Shown piece after piece: positions 15,637 through 24,551 of a stretch of DNA of 64,000 nucleotides (positions are counted from its first letter, which is position 1; each line of letters starts with the position of its first letter). Source of the DNA: Candidatus Parcubacteria bacterium. Lineage in GTDB: Bacteria > Patescibacteriota > Minisyncoccia > Minisyncoccales > JAGLUP01. The notes beneath the pieces were generated by a model. That model saw only the letters and a list, made by a program, of their open reading frames with translations, made no database searches and was not told where the DNA came from. Where the stretch lies: positions 62,001 through 126,000 of the forward strand of contig JAGLUP010000002.1 in the NCBI GenBank assembly GCA_023134715.1. The letters run 5' to 3'. The position numbers were made by a program, and so were the translations under genes.

Positions 15637-16674
15637 ATGAATATCCAAAAAGGATTTATCCAAATTCCAATTTTAATTCTTATTGTTGTCGGAATAATAG
15701 TTATAGGCGGAGCTATCTATTTTGGTATAAATCAATATCAAAACTATCAAGCTCAAAATCTTGAAAAAGAAAAACAAGCTCAAGATTTAATTTTGGCACA
15801 ACAAAAAGCAATAGAGAAAACTATTCAAGAAATTGAAGAATTAAGGACAGAAAGTCAAGAAAAAAAACAAGAAGAAGATTCAGAAATGGATAAGATGAAA
15901 GAGGAAATGGAAAGTTTGAAAGAACAACAAGCAGAAACCGCTAAAAAACAAGAAGAGATTCCTCAAAAAGAAGAAGAAACAAAGCAAGATGAATCTATAA
16001 TTACCGCTTCCGAAATAAACCCTTATTTAACGGGGGTGGGAGAAATATATTGTGCTGGAAGTAGTCCAGCGAGAGGAAGTGTATCTCTCTGGCATTTTAG
16101 TAATGAATTGGGATATACCGTATTAACGAATAAACATGTTATTACTACAAATAATTGTGATTTAGTTGTTTCTGATACTGCTGAGGATACAGAACATAGC
16201 GGTGTTTATAATTTAGGGATAGAAATATATAATTGGAACAATAAAACAGATGTTGCTGTTTTAAAGATAGAATCTTTGGGGCTTGATATTTCTGTACCTA
16301 TTTCAAGTTTAAATTATAAAATATCATCCTTGTCAAAATGTTCTTCAATAATGGCTATTGGTTCTCCTGTTATGGTGGTAGGATTTCCAGCTTTTGCAGA
16401 AGCTGAAAATGAGTATGGTTTGCAAACATTCTTGACAATGACAAATGGAATAATAAGCGCACAAGATATATCAGTAAAATGGGGAGAAGGGAAATTACCT
16501 TATTCCAATTATTTTGTTTCAGCGAAAATTGACAGCGGAAATTCTGGCGGCATTGCTTTTTCTAAGGATGAAAATGGATTATGTGTATTGGGCGTTCCAA
16601 CATGGCTTAGTATAGGTCATTATGAAACACAAGGAATAATACAAAATATCCATAATGTAATGTACCAGCAATAA
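15637..16674 (+). CDS. Membrane-anchored trypsin-like serine protease
   Basis: Residues 8-31 form a single N-terminal transmembrane helix and residues 40-118 a charged coiled coil. A chymotrypsin-fold protease domain (about 125-345) follows, with the catalytic triad visible as His167 (LTNKHVI), Asp205 (KTDVAVLKI) and Ser303 (DSGNSGG). It resembles DegP/HtrA-type proteases without a PDZ domain. It should act outside the membrane. It sits between inverted repeat segments in the island together with the next gene. Confidence 0.8.
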   Translation: MNIQKGFIQIPILILIVVGIIVIGGAIYFGINQYQNYQAQNLEKEKQAQDLILAQQKAIEKTIQEIEELRTESQEKKQEEDSEMDKMKEEMESLKEQQAETAKKQEEIPQKEEETKQDESIITASEINPYLTGVGEIYCAGSSPARGSVSLWHFSNELGYTVLTNKHVITTNNCDLVVSDTAEDTEHSGVYNLGIEIYNWNNKTDVAVLKIESLGLDISVPISSLNYKISSLSKCSSIMAIGSPVMVVGFPAFAEAENEYGLQTFLTMTNGIISAQDISVKWGEGKLPYSNYFVSAKIDSGNSGGIAFSKDENGLCVLGVPTWLSIGHYETQGIIQNIHNVMYQQ

Positions 16675-16839
16675 AAATTTATAAAAGAAAGAAAGAAATA
16701 AATTTCAGAAGCAATAATTGGATTTTTATTTTTGAAATTTTAATTACTTTCAAGTAGAAAAAGTAATAAAAGTAGGATTAGGATTAGGTCTATTGAAAAA
16801 GTTCGTCGTTGATTGATTTTTTTGATTTAAACCAAAGAT

Positions 16840-17577
16840 ATGGAAACAATTGATAAACAAAATTTAATGACAGGGGCAGGAAAAAACCTTGAGAATAAAA
16901 TCATTAGATCATTTAAAAAACATAATCTTCAATGTATAAAACTGGACAAAGTGAAAAGTGGAAAAAGACCAGACTGCTATGTTTATACGAATAATGATAG
17001 TAAGCAAGGATTTATTTGTGAAATAAAATCTATTATTAGCGGAGGAAGCATAGAGAATGGCAAGTATTTACTTAGCACAAAAGATCCTGAATTTAGGAAA
17101 TCCATTCGCCTTAATCCTAAGCTTCGTGATCACGATAAAGTTGAAAATGTATTGAAAAGGAAATTAAAGGACGTATTAAATTATGCAATTCAACAATATA
17201 ATAGTCTTATTGTAGATGAATCGAAATATAAGCAGCATCCTTTCGTCGTGGTAATTTGTGAAGATTTTTTTGCTGAGATTCTTCATTCGTGTAACTTCGG
17301 TGAGATCTTTAAGAACGGAAAAGAAATTAGCGCTATAATAAAGCTCGTAAAAAATTATGAAAAAGAACAAATTAACAAAAGACACCTAAAAGAACTCAAT
17401 GATTATTATCATTATCATTGGAAAGATAGAAATTACGAAAAACCAGGAAAAAAGTGGAATGAAGATTATGGGGGAATTCCTGACACAGTACGATTTAAGA
17501 TTTGGCTAAATGATAACGCAAGGATAAAATTTAAGGCCAATAAATTTTTCAGAAATCCAATCATAATTCATTCTTGA
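16840..17577 (+). CDS. PD-(D/E)xK nuclease-like protein, unknown
   Basis: The first 65 residues contain an N-terminal acidic helix (Glu18) and then GKRPDCYVY ... GFICEIKS, with Asp45, Glu61 and Lys63 in PD-(D/E)xK spacing. The rest (about 80-245) is helical and lysine-rich with no recognised domain. It could be an orphan restriction endonuclease or another defence nuclease. There is no methyltransferase next to it. The stop is immediately followed by the second ~300-bp repeat unit. Confidence 0.5.
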   Translation: METIDKQNLMTGAGKNLENKIIRSFKKHNLQCIKLDKVKSGKRPDCYVYTNNDSKQGFICEIKSIISGGSIENGKYLLSTKDPEFRKSIRLNPKLRDHDKVENVLKRKLKDVLNYAIQQYNSLIVDESKYKQHPFVVVICEDFFAEILHSCNFGEIFKNGKEISAIIKLVKNYEKEQINKRHLKELNDYYHYHWKDRNYEKPGKKWNEDYGGIPDTVRFKIWLNDNARIKFKANKFFRNPIIIHS

Positions 17578-17876
17578 ATTTTTCGACTCGTCAAAAAAAA
17601 CAGGCGGACAAAAATCCGTCCCAATTTTTGCCCGCCTGCCCTGCGAAGCAGGGTTTGGTGTAGGAATACAAAACAGAAAAAATTTTCTTTTCATTAAATT
17701 AAAAATTAAAAAATTGCTGGCGAGAAAATAAAATAAGGAAAATTTTTCTGTTTTGTTTCCCGCCGTAGCGGAGCGGAGGCGGGCGGAAACGTTGGGTCGG
17801 GATTCAAAAATCCGCGTCCGGATTTTCGCGAAAAAAAGTTCGGATTTCATTCAAAAATCCCAGCCACATAGGATAA
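17578..17876 (-). repeat. ~300-bp repeat unit, copy 2 (inverted)
   Basis: This is the reverse complement of most of the unit at 10068-10380, including the gcccgcctgccctgcgaagc stem, the attgctggcgagaaa segment and the cgcgaaaaaaagttcggattt end. It closes with a degenerate core, cagccacataggataa (17861-17876). The first 55 bp also pair with 15543-15598. Confidence 0.85.
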
Positions 17877-17927
17877 CTTAAAAAAAATCGCAAAACAAAT
17901 AATTTTTATGAAGTTAAGTAAAATAAT

Positions 17928-18071
17928 ATGCCTTATTTTTTTACTTCGATAACTCAATTTATAATACGTAGAATCTATGGAATCAAAGAACCCAAAACTA
18001 ATTGGAAATATCTTCTGATTGTAATAGTTTTAGCCGCGATAGTCGGCCTAATATCCTTATTTTACAAATAA
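17928..18071 (+). CDS. 47-aa single-pass membrane peptide
   Basis: An ATG-started frame of 48 codons encodes a basic N-terminus (RRIYGIKEPKTNWK) and a strongly hydrophobic stretch (YLLIVIVLAAIVGLISLFY) before the stop. The positive-inside charge layout is convincing for a real small membrane protein, but no homology is known to me and no clear ribosome site is present. Confidence 0.4.
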   Translation: MPYFFTSITQFIIRRIYGIKEPKTNWKYLLIVIVLAAIVGLISLFYK

Positions 18072-18100
18072 AATTAAAAAAAAGAAAATCAAATAAATCT

Positions 18101-18406
18101 ATGAAAGAAAAAATTAAAGAAATTTTTACTAAAGAGGTAGGAAAACCCAAGGAAGGGTATAGTGAAAAACAGCTTGAGCATTTTTCAAGGGTAGCTTTTC
18201 AAGGATCAATAATCGGATTTTTTTTAGCATGGATAGGATTTATTATTCAAATACTTGTTTTTACTTACGCAAACCGTGCTTTAAAAAGTTCTAACACAGA
18301 TACGATAAAAAGAGCAAAGAGTGCAAAAAAAATTGCTGGTGTATATTTGTTATTTTTTGTATTAGTTAATATCTATCTATCTTTTCTTGTTTTATTCTCT
18401 AATTAA
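18101..18406 (+). CDS. Two-helix membrane protein, unknown
   Basis: From the ATG at 18101 the product is 101 aa with two hydrophobic helices (about 38-60 and 76-99) and a basic loop between them. The open frame upstream to 18002 is an unlikely extension because it overlaps the preceding small membrane peptide. The function is unknown; the gene lies between the repeat unit and a restriction-modification unit. Confidence 0.5.
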   Translation: MKEKIKEIFTKEVGKPKEGYSEKQLEHFSRVAFQGSIIGFFLAWIGFIIQILVFTYANRALKSSNTDTIKRAKSAKKIAGVYLLFFVLVNIYLSFLVLFSN

Positions 18407-18426
18407 CGAATCTAAATAAAAATTAG

Positions 18427-18498
18427 AATCCAACGCTTAAGATTCTTAAGAAAATAGCAAAAGCGCTTGAGGTAAGTATTGACGATTTAATAAAATAA
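18427..18498 (+). pseudogene. xre C-terminal remnant
   Basis: In frame, this encodes NPTLKILKKIAKALEVSIDDLIK and a stop, the standard last helices of an Xre/C-protein regulator. A stop codon precedes it and the DNA-binding half is gone. It sits directly before a methyltransferase gene, as the intact controller does at 10.4 kb. Confidence 0.65.
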
Positions 18499-18503
18499 TT
18501 TTT

Positions 18504-19442
18504 ATGACTAAGCAAGTTGATATTTCAAAACAAAAAAAAGAGTTGCTTCAAAAGTTAAAAAGTCCCTCAATATCTGATGGCTATAAAAGATATTTAGGCA
18601 CTCCTTTGCGCTATGCGGGTGGAAAAACTTTGGCGGTCGGACATATTGTCAATTTACTGCCAGACAAAATAGGCAGAGTCGTGTCTCCTTTTCTCGGTGG
18701 GGCATCTGTCGAAATTGCATTATCAAAAGAACTCGGCATAAAAGTTATTGGATATGACATTTTTGATATTCTTATAAATTATTGGCACTATCAGATAACT
18801 AAGCCGAAAGAGTTGGCAAAAAAACTAGAGAAATTTAAGCCAACCAAAGAAGAATATGCGAGGGTTAGGGAGATAATGAAAAAACACTGGAAAGGAATAA
18901 AAAAACTAGAAGGGCTTGATTTAGCTGCTGTTTATTATTTTAATCATAATTATTCTTATGGCCCTCATTTTCTCGGCTCTCAATCAAGTGTTTATCTCCA
19001 ACCAGAAAGACACAAAACAACAGTAGAAAAAGTAAAAAACTTCGATACAAAAAACCTAAAGGTTTTTTGTAATAGTTTTGAAAAAATAATTCCGAAATAT
19101 AAAAACGATTTTCTATATTGTGACCCGCCTTATTATCTTGATGGAGATAGTAAAATGTTTATCGGAATGTATCCTCACAGAAACTTCCCAATACACCACA
19201 AGGGTTTTAAGCACGACGAACTTAGAGATCTTCTAATGGCACACAAGGGCGGGTTTATTCTCTCCTACAATGATTGTTCCACAATTAGAGAGTGGTATAA
19301 GGGCTTCAATATGATAGCCCCGTCTTGGCAATATACCTTTAGTCAGGGTGATACACGAATCGGCAAAAATAGAAATGAGAGGAATAATGGCTCTCACATT
19401 AAAAAATCACACGAAATAATAATATGGAAACTCCCAAAATAA
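18504..19442 (+). CDS. D12-class N6-adenine DNA methyltransferase
   Basis: This Dam-like enzyme (312 aa) has the typical start TPLRYAGGKTLAVGHIVNLLP, motif I VSPFLGGASVEIALSKEL, and catalytic motif IV YCDPPYY. The late FILSYNDCSTIREWY segment is typical for the class. Its 3' end overlaps the next gene by 19 nt, which points to translational coupling with the likely cognate endonuclease. Confidence 0.87.
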   Translation: MTKQVDISKQKKELLQKLKSPSISDGYKRYLGTPLRYAGGKTLAVGHIVNLLPDKIGRVVSPFLGGASVEIALSKELGIKVIGYDIFDILINYWHYQITKPKELAKKLEKFKPTKEEYARVREIMKKHWKGIKKLEGLDLAAVYYFNHNYSYGPHFLGSQSSVYLQPERHKTTVEKVKNFDTKNLKVFCNSFEKIIPKYKNDFLYCDPPYYLDGDSKMFIGMYPHRNFPIHHKGFKHDELRDLLMAHKGGFILSYNDCSTIREWYKGFNMIAPSWQYTFSQGDTRIGKNRNERNNGSHIKKSHEIIIWKLPK

Positions 19443-20209
19443 GAAAAACAAGAGCTTCTTCGTCAGACGAAGCAAGACGATATCGACAACAGGGGCATGA
19501 CGATGCACTATTATTTGCGCTTGCCATAGGTCTAAATGAAGATTATAAAAATGACGCAAAGGCGAAAAAAGATGTGATTGATCCGTCTGGTGATTCCCAT
19601 TCGGTAAAGAGTGGAGAGAAAAAATGGCAAATATTCTTATACGGTTTAACTCGTTTTGAAAACGATGCCTTTTTTCGTGTAATGAACGGAATAGGACAAC
19701 TTTTGAGTAACTGCATCAAGTCTTTTCCAGAAACATATCAGGAATATGAACAAAATAAGGCAGAGGCAAAAGAGAAGTTACGCCCACATATGGTTGCACT
19801 TGCCGATAAATTGCAAGATAAGCACAGGTTGAGAGCTTTCATTGGCAAATCAATGTTCAATGGTGGAGAAGTAAATTATTTAACTGTATATCAAGACAAT
19901 AAATTTCATATTTTTTGGGGAAAGGAAGTAGAGCAAATAATGGCAGGCAATCTTGAAGTCGCTAATTCACAAGCAAGACAAGCTGGTCAATTTCCTGAAC
20001 AAAAAGTTATATTTAGATTCGAAGGTACAAATCTTGCTGAACTTGAAATGCGGAACGATAGCCCTACGCACTATAGAGAAATAAGGTTTAATATGTATAA
20101 ACCAAAAGCCATGAAATTACTTTTTTCAAAAATTACATTCAAACAAAATTATAATGAAAAAGTAATTTTGTATGGAGAAGCTACGAGGCATTTTGGTCGC
20201 TGGACTTAG
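19424..20209 (+). CDS. Probable type II restriction endonuclease
   Basis: This 261-aa protein overlaps the methyltransferase before it and the vsr-like frame after it. The segment DPSGDSHSVKSGEKKWQIF (about 53-71) has the acidic/lysine spacing common in restriction endonuclease active sites. The C-terminal half contains short beta-like strands (YLTVYQDNKFHIFWG). I do not recognise a specificity. The assignment rests mainly on position in the unit. Confidence 0.55.
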   Translation: METPKIRKTRASSSDEARRYRQQGHDDALLFALAIGLNEDYKNDAKAKKDVIDPSGDSHSVKSGEKKWQIFLYGLTRFENDAFFRVMNGIGQLLSNCIKSFPETYQEYEQNKAEAKEKLRPHMVALADKLQDKHRLRAFIGKSMFNGGEVNYLTVYQDNKFHIFWGKEVEQIMAGNLEVANSQARQAGQFPEQKVIFRFEGTNLAELEMRNDSPTHYREIRFNMYKPKAMKLLFSKITFKQNYNEKVILYGEATRHFGRWT

Positions 20210-20519
20210 ATACAGAAAAAATCCGAAAGGATATTTTGGAAAACCGAATTTGGTTTTGAAAAAGTATAAAACAGTTATTTTCATTGATTCTTGTTTTTGG
20301 CATAGCTGTAAAAAACATTGTCGTTTACCGGCGATAAGAAGAAAATATTGGACCGAAAAAATAGAAAGAAACAAAAAGCGAGACAAAGAGGTTAATCGTT
20401 ATTATAAAAAAATCGGCTGGAAAATTATCAGAGTTTGGGAACATGATTTGCAGAAAAATTACAGGAATACATTAAAGAGCAAAATAAAAAAGGTAAAAAA
20501 CTTTTCGGTAGTATTGTAA
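20172..20519 (+). CDS. vsr: Vsr-like mismatch endonuclease, truncated and probably inactive
   Basis: Vsr nicks T:G mismatches left by deaminated 5-methylcytosine. The 115 residues match the family from the GLRYRKN segment on: GKPNLVLKKYKTVIFIDSCFWHSC, then YWTEKIERNKKRD and GWKIIRVWEHDL. Two things are wrong. The first ~40 residues, with the conserved Glu region, are missing, and the metal-binding Asp of the GKPD motif is Asn26. A stop lies 9 nt upstream of the ATG, so no longer start exists. It is likely a decaying gene. Confidence 0.8.
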   Translation: MEKLRGILVAGLRYRKNPKGYFGKPNLVLKKYKTVIFIDSCFWHSCKKHCRLPAIRRKYWTEKIERNKKRDKEVNRYYKKIGWKIIRVWEHDLQKNYRNTLKSKIKKVKNFSVVL

Positions 20520-20639
20520 TAGAAAAAACAACAGGTGGATGATAAATCAAAATGTGAAATACGACTGGACCAAATGTGCAAAAAACGATTGGAGCGACTA
20601 GGATAAATTACTTATTTAGAAAGTTTTTACTATAGAATT

Positions 20640-20744
20640 ATGAACACCTACAAAATGCTTTATATAAAACAAGAGGATTGGGAAGCCCAACAACAAAAGC
20701 CGAGAAACTTTCGGAAAGTCATTAGAACGTTCAGTAAAGAATAA
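20640..20744 (+). CDS. Possible 34-aa peptide
   Basis: This is a basic, soluble short frame from ATG to TAA that ends 5 nt before the large gene. It has no recognised motif and no strong ribosome site, and may be a leader peptide or chance. Confidence 0.2.
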   Translation: MNTYKMLYIKQEDWEAQQQKPRNFRKVIRTFSKE

Positions 20745-20749
20745 ACCTT

Positions 20750-23700
20750 ATGAGTATTCCATCCCCAAAAGATTTTATGAAAAAAAGAAAACCTTACAGG
20801 TTTTCTGATTCAAAAATTGTAACGGAAAGTAAGTTAAATCGTACCATTCTTGAATATCAGTTAGATACCTTGGGAAGCAAAAAACAGGAGCAAGACTTTG
20901 AAGAGTTTGCAAGGAAACTTTGCCAATATGAAATTTGCCCTAACCTTCGACCTCAAACAGGCTCTACTGGTGGAGGCGATAGTAAGGTAGATTCAGCAAC
21001 CATTCCCGTTGCTTCCCAAATACGGCTTTCTTTTTTTCAGGGACAAGATAACCAAAACAAAGAAGAATTTGCTTTTGCTTTTAGTACTCAAAAAGATTGG
21101 TCTGGTAAAGTTAGAAGCGATACTGAAGAAATACATAAAACTGGAAGAACCTACGCAAAAGTCTTTTGTGTTACAAGTAAATTTGCGCGAGATAAAACAA
21201 GGGCAACTTTAGAAGATGGGCTATCTAAGAAACATAGTTTCCAAGTCGTTATTCTCGATAGAAATTGGATTCTCGATAAGGTATTCGCAAACAAAAGGCA
21301 AAAACTTGCTATAGAAGAATTAAAACTTGGAGATGGACTTGAAGAGAAAAAAGAAGTTGGTCCTTTGGATCACCAACGGAAAAAACAATTTGATGAGTTG
21401 AATACATCCATTATAGAGGATGTTAGTAAAAATCACGTCACTATAAAAACTGTAGATAATAGTCTAGATGTGGCACTGCTAGCTGCAGAACTTGAGGAGC
21501 CAAGGCAAGATGTTGAGGGTTTATTTGAGCGTGCAATTAGGTTCGCTAAGGAGCACGGGACTGCTAACCAATACTTTACTGCTTTATATCAAAGAACGTG
21601 GACTACTTTTTTTTGGTTTGAGGATTTTGCAATTTTTTTAAAACTTTATAATGAGGTTGAAAACCTAGCGCTTGCTTCCAAGAATATATTTTCTACTGAA
21701 CGTTTAAATAATTTATGGGGTCTTCTCTCTACACTAGCTTTAACATCAGATTTGGTCTCGGACAAACTTCTTAAAGAAAAGACAAAGAGTCTTCAGGACA
21801 AACTCAATTCTCATAAAAATAACGAAGCAAATCTAAGTGCTTCAGTACATGCCGAGGCGATGCTGTGCTTCACAAATCTTTTGCAACATAGGGGTGACCC
21901 GACCGAAGTAGCAAAGACCTTTCGGCAACTCAAGGCTGTAATAGATAAGGCAAGTAATCTTATTGGTTTTCCATTTGAGATAACTTTCCAACTCTTAAAC
22001 GAGATGGATGATGTGTTTAGTGGCGAAAGTGCCTACGAGGAACTACAAGAGCATTTGGTTGAGGTGGTTACAGAAAGAGAGGGAGATCTGTCGGCTGGCG
22101 AGTTACTTCTCAATCGTGGGATACAGCATCTTAAAGGGAAGCGAATATATAAAGCAATTGATTTTTTAGGGAGAGCCTTGAGACGTTTCTATAAAAAAGA
22201 AAGTAAGGATCAGCTCGTTCATGCCCTTTTCTTTCTCTCAATAGCCTACGAAGATGCTGGACTTCTCTGGGCGACTCGCGGTGTATTATTAAACGCCGCA
22301 TCTCATGCAACCAGTGATTTTTGGTTATACAGCAAAATAAATACGATGCAGCTCTCTTGCTATAAAAGGCTAAAAACTATTGAGCTTCTGTTGGGGCGAA
22401 TAGGCTATGCATTGGAATGGCATCAATTACACCTTATTCTCGCCTCTCAACTCATAAAAACCGATGAAGAAAGGAATAAGCTCTTAGAAAAAAACCTCTA
22501 CTTCGGTTCATTGATGGGATTGCTTTTAATTAAAACTCCTGACAGGGAACTGAAAATGTTAGAGAAACTGCCCGATACTCTAATGGAAATGGATTTAGAC
22601 TTTACTGCATTTGGTTTAATTTATCGTCTTGGCGGCAAGGACTTACTACCCCCGTCATTTTTAGACAAAATGAAATCTGAAGAAGTTGAGGACTTTTTCA
22701 ATTCATATCTTGCGCAACCTGCACAAGAATCTCTGCCAGACGTACCTGCATACTACGTTGAAGATACCGTTGAATTAAAGTCTAGAATTCTTGGATGCGA
22801 ATATATTGTAAAAGTGCCGAATAGTAGTCCCGAAATAGAAATTGGTGAGTATATACTCGCAGCTCTTGAAAGCTTTTTGTCTACGGCAATAGATATGAAA
22901 GCAGCTTCTAGAGACAGCAGTGTGATTGTTGCAATCTCACGAGATTCTGCACAAGGAGAAGAATTAAAATATGAGATAAAAAAGGACGGTAAATTTGGCA
23001 TAGCAATAACTTGCGGTTCTTTTAACCCACACTCTCTCTTAAAGGAAAGTCAGGAAAAGATTTCTAAGAGTATTTCAGAGATTGTTTTACAATTAGTTGG
23101 GAATACGATTATCTTTAATGACTCTGAAACTGATTTGCTCAAGCTTTTTAAAGATGAAGAGGTTAGTTCGAGGGCTTTTAGTTTCTCTACACCAATGGTC
23201 ACGCTAGGCAATGTCCTTGGGTACAATCCAAAAAGGTCAATTACTGAATGGATTAAACCTAAAGCGAAGTCCTATCCCTATATTCCGGAGAAGAGTGGGA
23301 GGCCAGTTAAAAATAAAGAATTCAAAAAGGAAGATACTGCTAAATCATCGGATATACCTATACGTCACGATGAAATAAAAAATGTTTCTATAATACGGCA
23401 ACATCTTTGGGATAAGGCAGGTTGGAGCGGTGTACTTTATATAACTGTACCCGCTCATCTGCCTGTAATGGCTTTCCTGTTTAAAAATGAAGAAAAAGCA
23501 AGAGCTATATTCAAAGATTGGAAGGAAACATTTGGCGATGAAGATAAAGACGAAACAATAAGAATTTCTATGGTGAGAGGGGTTTCAGAAAAAGATCCTG
23601 CTTGGTATAGAGCTGTTGTTACAACAAACATCGACCTTGCCACGAAAAACCCAGAACATAATCGTCTTATAATTGTCTCAAGAATACACACTCTTACTCC

Positions 23701-23980
23701 AGATACTACAGTAAACCTCGACAGATTTTCTGAAAGTTTCAAAAAGTTTGGTATTTACCTGTTAGCCCCAGCAATTATTGACGATACTAAGTCGTATCCG
23801 AGAGTTCTTACTGATATAGGAATTGTAAAAAGGAATTTTAATGATAGGCAGGCTTGGGAAATCGGTCCAAATGATTTAGACATATCGAGCATCAACGATG
23901 AGACTAAACCTATAATTCCTAAAGATATGAAAAACGCGCCGTTGCTTGAGCTCTTTAAGCAAAAAGATAAACTGAAATAA
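20750..23980 (+). CDS. Large nuclease-like protein with helical repeats, probable defence gene
   Basis: This is a 1076-aa protein. The N-terminal ~200 residues resemble a restriction-endonuclease-like domain that I associate with the front of large antiphage proteins: FEEFARKLCQYEICPNLRPQTGSTGGGDSKVDS, then FAFAFSTQKDW and VVILDRNWILDKVF. The middle (about 240-650) is all-helical and reads like degenerate TPR repeats. The C-terminal 400 residues are mixed alpha/beta without a known motif. I see no Walker motif, so it is not an obvious NTPase. It could sense a phage product through the repeats and cut nucleic acid, but that is inference. Confidence 0.6.
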   Translation: MSIPSPKDFMKKRKPYRFSDSKIVTESKLNRTILEYQLDTLGSKKQEQDFEEFARKLCQYEICPNLRPQTGSTGGGDSKVDSATIPVASQIRLSFFQGQDNQNKEEFAFAFSTQKDWSGKVRSDTEEIHKTGRTYAKVFCVTSKFARDKTRATLEDGLSKKHSFQVVILDRNWILDKVFANKRQKLAIEELKLGDGLEEKKEVGPLDHQRKKQFDELNTSIIEDVSKNHVTIKTVDNSLDVALLAAELEEPRQDVEGLFERAIRFAKEHGTANQYFTALYQRTWTTFFWFEDFAIFLKLYNEVENLALASKNIFSTERLNNLWGLLSTLALTSDLVSDKLLKEKTKSLQDKLNSHKNNEANLSASVHAEAMLCFTNLLQHRGDPTEVAKTFRQLKAVIDKASNLIGFPFEITFQLLNEMDDVFSGESAYEELQEHLVEVVTEREGDLSAGELLLNRGIQHLKGKRIYKAIDFLGRALRRFYKKESKDQLVHALFFLSIAYEDAGLLWATRGVLLNAASHATSDFWLYSKINTMQLSCYKRLKTIELLLGRIGYALEWHQLHLILASQLIKTDEERNKLLEKNLYFGSLMGLLLIKTPDRELKMLEKLPDTLMEMDLDFTAFGLIYRLGGKDLLPPSFLDKMKSEEVEDFFNSYLAQPAQESLPDVPAYYVEDTVELKSRILGCEYIVKVPNSSPEIEIGEYILAALESFLSTAIDMKAASRDSSVIVAISRDSAQGEELKYEIKKDGKFGIAITCGSFNPHSLLKESQEKISKSISEIVLQLVGNTIIFNDSETDLLKLFKDEEVSSRAFSFSTPMVTLGNVLGYNPKRSITEWIKPKAKSYPYIPEKSGRPVKNKEFKKEDTAKSSDIPIRHDEIKNVSIIRQHLWDKAGWSGVLYITVPAHLPVMAFLFKNEEKARAIFKDWKETFGDEDKDETIRISMVRGVSEKDPAWYRAVVTTNIDLATKNPEHNRLIIVSRIHTLTPDTTVNLDRFSESFKKFGIYLLAPAIIDDTKSYPRVLTDIGIVKRNFNDRQAWEIGPNDLDISSINDETKPIIPKDMKNAPLLELFKQKDKLK

Positions 23981-24005
23981 TTTTGGACGTAGGAAATTAG
24001 GGAGT

Positions 24006-24036
24006 TTGCCGATCTCTGAAATCGGCAAAAGTTTTT
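24006..24036 (+). terminator. Rho-independent terminator
   Basis: The arms ttgccgat and atcggcaa are separated by a 7-nt loop, with AAG then five T residues. It ends the 1076-aa gene's transcript. Confidence 0.75.
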
Positions 24037-24059
24037 AATTGCGAATATAAAACAGCCTG

Positions 24060-24249
24060 CCGCAAAAAATCGGGTAAAGCACGAAAGCTTAGCAGGCAAA
24101 AGGAAGGGGGTCCCGCCTACGCTAAAGCTTCGGACGGGCAGGATGGGGGATCCCGCCACGGCGGGATTGCCTACTAAGCTGTCCCGCGAAGCGGGACTAG
24201 CGTTTCCGCTTTCCTGCGATAGCCCCAGTAGCAGAGCGAAGCTTGCTAC
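24060..24249. repeat. GC-rich mosaic of small palindromes
   Basis: Several short hairpins are packed together (gcctgccgc, gggatcccgccacggcggga, cccgcgaagcggg). They lead into the agcgtttccgctttcctgcgatagcc module shared with 15468-15530. No gene is present in the 940 bp between 23981 and 24920. Confidence 0.7.
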
Positions 24250-24518
24250 GGGGCGAGCAGGAACACAAAACAGAAAAAATTTTCTTTTCATTAAATTAAA
24301 AATTAAAAAATTGCTGGCGAGAAAATAAAATGTGGAAAATTTTTCTGTTTTGTTTCCCGCCGTAGCGGAGCGGAGGCGGTTGCGGAAATGCTTGCCCGAG
24401 CGGAGTCCCCGATTTATCGGGGACGGAGCGAGGATAAAATACCAATCAAAATTCCGCGTCCGGATTTTCGCGAAAAAAAGTTCGGATTTCATTCAAAAGT
24501 CCCAGCATTAAAGGATAA
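24250..24518 (-). repeat. ~300-bp repeat unit, copy 3 (inverted, partial)
   Basis: It shares the attgctggcgagaaa, tttttctgttttgtttcccg, cggagcggaggcgg and cgcgaaaaaaagttcggattt segments with copies 1 and 2. It differs in the middle (a tccccgatttatcgggga palindrome is inserted). It ends with the exact core cagcattaaaggataa at 24503-24518. Confidence 0.8.
24503..24518 (+). other. Putative attachment core, far end (attR-like)
   Basis: This is an exact 16-bp direct repeat of 8369-8384. The 16-kb interval between the two copies holds the recombinase and most accessory genes. Confidence 0.45.
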
Positions 24519-24523
24519 CTTAA

Positions 24524-24550
24524 AAAAATCGCCAAGAAGGCGGTTTTTAA
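24524..24550 (+). terminator. Small terminator
   Basis: aaaaatcgcc, a 5-nt loop and ggcggttttt form a simple hairpin of the type used throughout this genome. Confidence 0.5.
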
Positions 24551-24551
24551 A

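Noticed and set aside
8369-24518. Prophage
   Set aside because: Despite the recombinase at a tRNA there are no capsid, terminase, portal, tail or lysis genes in the interval.
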